Assembly (NCBI GenBank): GCA_003554585.1
Contig: PWGV01000024.1
Location: 17,774-81,773 of the forward strand
From: Halobacteroidaceae bacterium
GTDB taxonomy: Bacteria > Bacillota > Halanaerobiia > B1SED10-174
DNA: 64,000 nt
Reading direction: 5' to 3'
A program made the translations under genes and the position numbers. The notes below the pieces were generated by a model. It made no database searches. It was not told where the DNA came from and worked only from the letters and a program-made list of their open reading frames with translations. This document shows, one piece after another, positions 59,152 to 64,000 of the stretch; position 1 is the first letter of the stretch, and each line of letters begins with the position of its first letter.

Positions 59152-59829
59152 CTAAATCCCCAAAAAATAAATTGCAACCATTATTAAAGGCAGGGCCGGA
59201 AGAAGGTTGGCAACCCTGATCCTCTTAATTCCCATTAAATCCAGCCCCATTGCCAGCATTATTATTCCCCCGAGGGCCGAGATTTCTGCTATTGCCCCCG
59301 GACTGAAAAAACCTTCAAGGAAAAACGCCAGGAGTGTAATACTACCCTGATAAAGCATCAGGGGGATAACGGAGAAAGCTACCCCGATCCCCAGCGTAGC
59401 AGCAAGAGGAACCGAAGCGATCCCATCTATAATGGCCTTGGTTAAAAGTATATGGCTATCACCGGTCAAACCATCGGCCAGGCTACCAATAATAGCCATT
59501 GGGCCGACGCAAAATAAAAGGGAGGCAGTGACAAAACCACGGCTTAAAGGAGAAGTGCCCATTTTGCTAAACCTGGCACCAAATCGGTTCAGGCGGCCTG
59601 TTAAATCCAGAGCTTCCCCAATTAAAACACCACCAATCAGGCTAATGAGAAGGAGAATTTCTTCCTGCCCCTCGAGCAAAAGAGTAATCCCCAGAAAAAT
59701 AATAAAAAGCCCAACCACCTGTAATAGAATCTCGGAGAACCTTTCCGGCAAAAACTTTTTGAATCTTAAACCCAAAAGAACTCCAAAAATTACAAGTATA
59801 ACATTATAAAAGGTTCCCCACCCTGGCAT
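59152..59829 (-). CDS. DUF554 family membrane protein
   Basis: A 225-residue protein with about seven helices. FYNVILVIFGVLLGLRFKKFLPER, EALDLTGRLNRFGAR, LFCVGPMAIIGSLADGLTGD and DGIASVPLAATLGIGVAFS are typical of DUF554 (YdfK-like). Function unknown. Cotranscribed with the serine hydrolase gene downstream. The tRNA-Asn terminator lies just upstream. Confidence 0.9.
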   Translation of the reverse strand: MPGWGTFYNVILVIFGVLLGLRFKKFLPERFSEILLQVVGLFIIFLGITLLLEGQEEILLLISLIGGVLIGEALDLTGRLNRFGARFSKMGTSPLSRGFVTASLLFCVGPMAIIGSLADGLTGDSHILLTKAIIDGIASVPLAATLGIGVAFSVIPLMLYQGSITLLAFFLEGFFSPGAIAEISALGGIIMLAMGLDLMGIKRIRVANLLPALPLIMVAIYFLGI

Positions 59830-59842
59830 TTTACCCGCCCCT

Positions 59843-59880
59843 TAAAAAAACGCCATCGAAAAAATTGCGATGGCGTTAAA
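59843..59880 (-). terminator. Terminator after tRNA-Asn
   Basis: On the minus strand ACGCCATCG and CGATGGCGT form a 9-bp stem followed by seven T. Confidence 0.85.
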
Positions 59881-59887
59881 AGTCTAT

Positions 59888-59963
59888 TGGCTCCCCGAGC
59901 AGGACTCGAACCTGCGACTCGGTGGTTAACAGCCACCTGCTCTACCTACTGAGCTATCGGGGA
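59888..59963 (-). tRNA. tRNA-Asn (anticodon GTT)
   Basis: On the complement, acceptor TCCCCGA/TCGGGGA, D arm AGCTCAGTAGGTAGAGC, anticodon stem GGTGG/CCACC with loop CTGTTAA (GTT), and T arm GCAGGTTCGAGTCCTGC form a complete 76-base cloverleaf with encoded CCA. It has its own promoter and terminator. Confidence 0.97.
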
Positions 59964-59979
59964 TTATTGTTCCTTTAAT

Positions 59980-60008
59980 ATTATAACTACCTTAATGGTA
60001 CCTGTCAA
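59980..60008 (-). promoter_or_regulatory. Sigma-A promoter of tRNA-Asn
   Basis: On the minus strand TTGACA, a 17-base spacer and TATAAT, a consensus promoter, lie 16 bases before the tRNA. Confidence 0.92.
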
Positions 60009-60011
60009 TAC

Positions 60012-60518
60012 CTATCCAATCAACATTCCCCACAATGCTTCCAGCAATTGATCCATATATTTTCCAGCCCTATAATCCCGATGCTCTTTTGGATCTTTTT
60101 TAATTTCCTGCAAGGAAGAGGGAACCTCTGATAAATAATCTGCGGTCTTTCCCTCGTCATCCAAAACCAGCAATAACGGAATCCGGGCCTTTCCATCAAT
60201 GGAATGCTCAGAGAGAATTCCCAGCTGCCCCTCCCTTTTTAGTGCTCTGATTTCCAGTTCTGGAGCTAGCTCCTGGATGTATTTAAGAGCAGCCAGCATA
60301 ACCAGGCAATCCGGACACCAGAATTCGGAAAAAAGCAAACATCTCCGGTACCTGGTTTTTGCTTCAGGAAGATTTTCTTTCCTGGCCCGTTCAGAAAGCC
60401 TATTAATTTTCTTGGAAATTCCTTCTTCTGCTCCCGCGGCATATTCAGCAAGAGGTTTTCCTTTTTCAAATAACTCTTCCACAAAACCACTCCTTAACTT
60501 GCAGGTTTTTAGTTCCAT
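60012..60518 (-). CDS. Thioredoxin-like protein
   Basis: A 168-residue cytoplasmic protein. After a helical N-terminal stretch, the thioredoxin fold starts with RRCLLFSEFWCPDCLVMLAAL, giving a WCPDC active site. The cis-Pro loop is GKARIPLLLVLDDEG. It resembles the YbbN/TlpA-like or 'thioredoxin family (UPF)' proteins of Bacillus with CPDC and probably reduces disulfides. Electrons might come from the FTR-like protein at the window start, which is speculation. No strong ribosome site was seen before the ATG. Confidence 0.82.
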   Translation of the reverse strand: MELKTCKLRSGFVEELFEKGKPLAEYAAGAEEGISKKINRLSERARKENLPEAKTRYRRCLLFSEFWCPDCLVMLAALKYIQELAPELEIRALKREGQLGILSEHSIDGKARIPLLLVLDDEGKTADYLSEVPSSLQEIKKDPKEHRDYRAGKYMDQLLEALWGMLIG

Positions 60519-60573
60519 AAAAAGAATCTATAAAAAGTGATCAAAAACGTATATTGCTGCCCAAGGAGGCTTA

Positions 60574-61581
60574 TTGATGATAATAAGAGAATTGAACCCC
60601 CGGGAAAGAGATCAGCCGGAAAAAATCAACTTTACCTGGAACCCACAGGACAGGTTTAAAATTAAATTAGAAAAAACACCCCAAAAAATGAGCCAGAAGT
60701 TTTTCGCCGATAACCTTGAGTTGCTGGCCCAGGACGCCGAGGAGAAAAGTATCCTGGCCAAAATTGGCCTGGGCAGCTCCGAATTCCGTCTAAAAGGAGA
60801 GACTCTACCGGCAGGTTATCTTTATAATCTACAGTTAAGGAGTCAAAGACCCAATGTCTTTTCCAAACTCTGGGCAACCATGTCAGTTCATGCCGAAGAG
60901 AGCAACCTCTCTTTTCTCTTTGGTTACTTCCCCCGCCAAACGGAGAGTTTCTCCTGGTTTGATGCTGGAATGAAACCAAGGTTTCTGGGAAATAAAGTCC
61001 TCTATTTATTACCATCCCACAAGCGCCTGGTTTCTTCTCAAAAAATCGGTCACTTTACACCCAAAAAACAGGGGACCAAAAAAGAACATACTGTAAATCA
61101 AGCACAATCCGGCGCCATTGACCTTTTTCCTGCTTCCCCTACTTCTTCCTTTTTAGAAAATTACCTGGGAGAAGTCCAGGGTCCTTCTCATGCCGCAAAA
61201 GTCTGGGATCCCAATATTGATTTTTCCTTTTCGCTTGATTATAGCGCGGATTTTTCCCAGACCTTTTCCTTTATTTTAAATAAAGATCTCCCTTTATTAA
61301 AAAGACCACGAGCAGGAAAACCCCTTAAGGGTTGGTTTGTTTATGAACTGGATGCAGTGAAAGAAGAAGAGGAGTTACTGGGGCTTTTAGAGGGAATTCG
61401 GCGCCAGGCTAGAAAACGGGGAATAGCTTTTATTGCTCCATGTTTTGATTCTCAACAAGAAGTTCCCTCAATTATTGAAAAAAATTCCTGGGGAAAATCA
61501 ATTTACGATATCTGCTTTTTCCCGTTTACTAAAATTAAAACTCCAGAGAATCAAACCTATTTCCACCCGATATTTCTCTAG
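60574..61581 (+). CDS. Unknown protein with GNAT-like segments
   Basis: A 335-residue soluble protein, ATG start after AAGGAGG. Residues about 85-110 (GYLYNLQLRSQRPNVFSKLW) resemble the strand and acetyl-CoA loop of GNAT enzymes ('YLxxLxVxPxxRGxG') but without the R/Q-x-x-G-x-G/A. The region 270-310 (LLGLLEGIRRQARKRGIAFIAPCFD) resembles the late GNAT helix and strand. A Thr/Lys/Gln-rich middle (HFTPKKQGTKKEHTVNQAQ) links the halves. It may be a degenerate tandem GNAT; otherwise unrecognised. It stands alone, and its last 4 bases overlap the converging plsY gene. Confidence 0.65.
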   Translation: MMIIRELNPRERDQPEKINFTWNPQDRFKIKLEKTPQKMSQKFFADNLELLAQDAEEKSILAKIGLGSSEFRLKGETLPAGYLYNLQLRSQRPNVFSKLWATMSVHAEESNLSFLFGYFPRQTESFSWFDAGMKPRFLGNKVLYLLPSHKRLVSSQKIGHFTPKKQGTKKEHTVNQAQSGAIDLFPASPTSSFLENYLGEVQGPSHAAKVWDPNIDFSFSLDYSADFSQTFSFILNKDLPLLKRPRAGKPLKGWFVYELDAVKEEEELLGLLEGIRRQARKRGIAFIAPCFDSQQEVPSIIEKNSWGKSIYDICFFPFTKIKTPENQTYFHPIFL

Positions 61582-62156
61582 ACCCTGTTTTCTTTCCCTG
61601 CTAATAATCTTTTAATATTTGGTTTGTGCTGGAAAATTATTCCTGCTGCAAGAATTACCGTGAAAATAAAATAGGGTAGTGGTGCAAAAATTCCCGCAAG
61701 AATTGGAAAAACCACTGCCGCCGAAATAGATCCCAGGGAAACATAGCGTGTCAGTTTAACAATAACAGCCCATATAATTACTACAAACAGTGATATCCAG
61801 GGCATCAGGACCAGGACTACTCCACCAGTTGTAGCCACTCCGCGGCCGCCTTTAAAACCCATAAAAACTGACCAGTTATGGCCTGCTACAGCAGCCATAC
61901 CAACAACCAGGAAAAGAATCTCACTTTCCAATATCTGCACAGCAAGCAGGGTTGGCAAAACTCCTTTTAACACATCCAGAAGACCGGCGAGAGCTGCCCA
62001 TTTAAAACCAAGAGCCCGGTAAACATTTGTTGCCCCAATATTTCCACTTCCAATTTTCCTCAGGTCCACTTTTTTGAGTTTACAGATTATATAGCCATTT
62101 GGTATTGATCCCAGTAGATAACTGCCAATTAAAAGCCCTAAAACAATGAAAGGCAA
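61578..62156 (-). CDS. plsY: Acyl-phosphate:glycerol-3-phosphate acyltransferase PlsY
   Basis: A 192-residue membrane enzyme making lysophosphatidate from acyl-phosphate and glycerol-3-phosphate. LIGSYLLGSIPNGYIICK, DLRKIGSGNIGATNVYRALG, and VAGHNWSVFMGFKGGRGVATTGG are the three conserved loops of the active site. TTG start after GAGGAGG. Monocistronic or read with the serine hydrolase upstream (gap 26 bases). Confidence 0.96.
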   Translation of the reverse strand: MPFIVLGLLIGSYLLGSIPNGYIICKLKKVDLRKIGSGNIGATNVYRALGFKWAALAGLLDVLKGVLPTLLAVQILESEILFLVVGMAAVAGHNWSVFMGFKGGRGVATTGGVVLVLMPWISLFVVIIWAVIVKLTRYVSLGSISAAVVFPILAGIFAPLPYFIFTVILAAGIIFQHKPNIKRLLAGKENRV

Positions 62157-62182
62157 TAGTCCTTACCTCCTCTCTTCCCCTT

Positions 62183-63232
62183 TTAGAAATTGCTGTTTAA
62201 CCCCTTTTTTTCCATTTCCGCCCACGCCCGGTTGTGGATGAGAGGACGCATCCTGATATGTTCGGTAGAGGAAACTTTTGGATGAACCCTGTTAGTTAAA
62301 AGAACAACAAATTTCTTCTTCTCCAAATCTATCCAGAGAGAAGTCCCGGTAAAACCTGTATGCCCAATTGCCCTCTTGGAAAGTAAATCCCCGCCAGAAG
62401 AGTAAGGGCCTGGCAGGCACCACCCAGGGCTTCTCCTTTCCTGATCGGGAGGGGTCTGCAGGGTAAACATCATTTCTACTGTTGATGGGGCAAGTATTCC
62501 CTCCCCCTCGGCTAAAATCATCCGGGCAAAACGGGCAATATCTCCTGCAGGGCCAAAAAGCCCGGCATTTCCCGCAATACCCCCAAGAGAATAGGCATTT
62601 CCGTCATGGACCACTCCCCGCATTATTCCTTCCCGGGGCTGTGCTCCTTTTTTTTGTTCAAATTCATTTCCCAGTTCGGTTGCAGCAAAGGGGCCTTCTT
62701 CCGGGTTGAATTCAGTTTTTGCCATTCCCAGGGGGCCGAAAATTATTTCGTGGGCGTTTTCGGCCAGGGTTTTCCCCGTAATTTCCTCAATTATTTTCCC
62801 CAGGAGAATAAAGCCCATACAGCTATAGTTAACTACTTGTCCTGGTTCGTTTTCCAGTTCCAGTTCCCATAAATTTTCTAAAGGATCACAAATGTTAGTA
62901 AAAAGTTGGTGGGCGGGAAGACCGGAAGTATGGGTTAAAAGGTGCCTGATTGTTACTTCCTTGTGCCGAAATTCTTCCCGGAAACGGCCTGCAAAATCGT
63001 CCAGGCGTAACTCTCCCTGTTCGAGCAAAAATAAAGCAAGGGGAGTTGTAACAATAACCTTTGTCAGGGAAGCGAGATCAAATTTGGTTTCAGTAGACAT
63101 CACTCGTTTTTCTGGTTCAATTTCTGCCCAACCCCGGGCAATTTGTATTAGATTGCTTTCCTGTGTTCCGGCAAGCAAAACCACCCCTGGAAAAGCATTG
63201 TTAGTTAGGCCCCGTTCCAATAATTCTTCCAT
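62183..63232 (-). CDS. Class C beta-lactamase-fold serine hydrolase
   Basis: A 349-residue protein without a signal peptide. The nucleophile motif is FDLASLTKVIVTTPLAL (Ser-x-x-Lys), the second motif reads VVNYSCMGFILLG (Tyr-Ser in place of Tyr-x-Asn), and the third is AIGHTGFTGTSLWID (His-Thr-Gly). HLLTHTSGLPAHQLF is also typical. Such esterase/peptidase-like proteins act on varied esters or D-peptides. The start at 63232 follows GGAGG; the 63250 start lies upstream of that site. It follows the GNAT gene by 22 bases. Confidence 0.9.
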   Translation of the reverse strand: MEELLERGLTNNAFPGVVLLAGTQESNLIQIARGWAEIEPEKRVMSTETKFDLASLTKVIVTTPLALFLLEQGELRLDDFAGRFREEFRHKEVTIRHLLTHTSGLPAHQLFTNICDPLENLWELELENEPGQVVNYSCMGFILLGKIIEEITGKTLAENAHEIIFGPLGMAKTEFNPEEGPFAATELGNEFEQKKGAQPREGIMRGVVHDGNAYSLGGIAGNAGLFGPAGDIARFARMILAEGEGILAPSTVEMMFTLQTPPDQERRSPGWCLPGPYSSGGDLLSKRAIGHTGFTGTSLWIDLEKKKFVVLLTNRVHPKVSSTEHIRMRPLIHNRAWAEMEKKGLNSNF

Positions 63233-63254
63233 GAAATACCTCCTGGTCAATTAC

Positions 63255-63779
63255 CTATTGTTTACCTATCTTCCAAACATAACCGGTAAGTTCATACTTC
63301 CTATTACCTATTACTTCTTCTTTCTGATGCTTCCATTGCCCTCCGCAGGCCTCATAAAAACGACGGCTTTTCCCAGAAGCAAAGGTCCAGAGGTAAAAGG
63401 ATTTTTTTTCCTGTTCGGCAAAAAAACTGCTGGCTTTATTGAGCAGGCTCTTCCCGATCCCTTGCCCCTGCCAGGAGGGAGCCACATATATTGAGTAAAT
63501 TTCACCTTCATAGCCAAGCTCTTCATCCCGGGGCAAACCTCCGCTGGTAAAACCCACAAGACCTTTTTCGAAGGCTTCAGCAACGAAAATAAAATTCTGG
63601 GGTTCTTTTTTTGCAAATATTTTTTCCCAGGAATAGACAGCCTTTTCATAGGAAAGTTTTTTTAAAAACTCTTCTTCAACCAGCCCTCGATAAGAAAATT
63701 TCCAGCTATCAACGTGAACCCTGGAAATTTCCTTTGCATCCCCAGGTTTCCCCTCGCGAATCCTATACAAGCATCCCAC
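63255..63779 (-). CDS. GNAT family N-acetyltransferase
   Basis: A 174-residue GNAT enzyme. YRIREGKPGDAKEISRVHVDSW begins the fold, GEIYSIYVAPSWQGQGIGKSLLNKASSFF gives the acetyl-CoA loop Q-x-x-G-x-G (QGQGIG), and SGKSRRFYEACGGQWKHQ closes it. Substrate unknown. The start is the GTG at 63779 or the TTG at 63770, the latter slightly better placed after GGGGTGG. Upstream is the 5S rRNA gene and its terminator. Confidence 0.9.
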   Translation of the reverse strand: MGCLYRIREGKPGDAKEISRVHVDSWKFSYRGLVEEEFLKKLSYEKAVYSWEKIFAKKEPQNFIFVAEAFEKGLVGFTSGGLPRDEELGYEGEIYSIYVAPSWQGQGIGKSLLNKASSFFAEQEKKSFYLWTFASGKSRRFYEACGGQWKHQKEEVIGNRKYELTGYVWKIGKQ

Positions 63780-63854
63780 CCCAAACTATTTAATCACCCC
63801 GAACTATAACTTAATTCGGGGCTTAACCTACAAAACCTTTTTCCCACTGCCCGA

Positions 63855-63891
63855 AAAACAAATAACCCCGTCTTTAAAAGAGACGGGGTTT
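63855..63891 (-). terminator. Terminator after the 5S rRNA gene
   Basis: AACCCCGTCT and AGACGGGGTT form a 10-bp stem, followed on the minus strand by ATTTGTTTTT. It ends the rRNA transcript. Confidence 0.85.
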
Positions 63892-63901
63892 GAAGAAAGT
63901 A

Positions 63902-64000
63902 TCCGGCAGCGACCTACTCTCCCACAGGATTTCTCCCGCAGTACCATGGGCGCTGGAGGGCTTAACTGCTGTGTTCGAGATGGGAACAGGTGTGGCCCCT
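63902..64000 (-). rRNA. rrf: 5S ribosomal RNA (3' part; cut by window edge)
   Basis: The complement reads as the 3' portion of 5S rRNA, including GAACACAGCAGTTAAGCCC and the closing GGGAGAGTAGGTCGCTGCC. About 98 of roughly 117 bases lie in the window, and the 5' end is beyond base 64000. It is probably the last gene of an rRNA operon lying to the right. Confidence 0.95.

Noticed and set aside
1..64000. CRISPR array, prophage, transposase or restriction system
   Set aside because: No regularly spaced repeats, integrase, transposase or methylase-like genes are visible on either strand.

Overview
The window looks like ordinary chromosome from a low-GC, Gram-positive anaerobe of the class Clostridia. 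The signs are strong AGGAGG ribosome-binding sites with frequent TTG and GTG starts, T-box leaders on ileS and leuS, a Firmicute-type glycine-betaine operon, a TatA/TatC pair, a ferredoxin:thioredoxin reductase subunit, rubrerythrin-like diiron proteins and an RnfD-like protein. The acidic exported binding proteins and the OpuA operon fit a saline or alkaline habitat, but that is inference. No phage, insertion sequence, integrase or CRISPR array was seen. Both tRNA genes and the partial 5S rRNA gene are on the minus strand.

Layout. 1-2.6 kb (minus): a cut-off unknown gene, cysS, and an upstream pair of an unknown protein and a ferredoxin:thioredoxin reductase subunit. 2.7-3.9 kb (plus): a lipoprotein and a HIT protein. 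3.9-7.9 kb (minus): a small ADP-ribosyltransferase-like protein and a peptide ABC transporter (binding protein and two permeases, no ATPase). 8.1-12.8 kb: metabolic singletons, tRNA-Ala, ferritin and rhodanese. 12.9-18.1 kb: an orphan RnfD-like protein, pstSCA without pstB behind a PhoP-box-like promoter, an HPP membrane protein and an acetamidase/formamidase. 18.2-25.2 kb: GH13 glucosidase, a rubrerythrin-like protein, a 400-bp interval that looks like a structured RNA, DJ-1, YwlG, rhomboid, an alpha/beta hydrolase and tatA-mobA-tatC. 25.4-31.4 kb: fetAB, a YibE/F protein, a frameshifted GH1 glucosidase, mgtE and a second rubrerythrin-like protein.

31.4-40.2 kb (plus) is the most unusual part. 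A GNAT gene is followed by tldD-tldE, a lipid kinase, an M29 aminopeptidase, and three genes that look like a dipeptide ABC transporter drifted almost beyond recognition. These are a DppB-like and a DppC-like membrane protein and a fused DppD/DppF-like protein. The fusion has lost both Walker A motifs, both Walker B acidic residues and the signature motifs, yet keeps the C-terminal four-cysteine motif of peptide-transporter ATPases. All three frames are open and the genes overlap, so this looks like a retained, repurposed complex and not a decaying pseudogene.

40.2-64 kb: M20 peptidase, T-box-controlled ileS, a 62-residue internally repeated protein, the glycine-betaine operon with its own small regulator, aspartate aminotransferase-malate dehydrogenase, an arginine deiminase-like enzyme, a radical SAM-HhH protein, T-box-controlled leuS, a MATE exporter, an exported two-domain flavinylated protein, a signal-less class A serine hydrolase with a four-cysteine insert, DUF554, tRNA-Asn, a thioredoxin-like protein, an unknown GNAT-like protein, plsY, a class C serine hydrolase, a GNAT, and the 3' part of a 5S rRNA gene.
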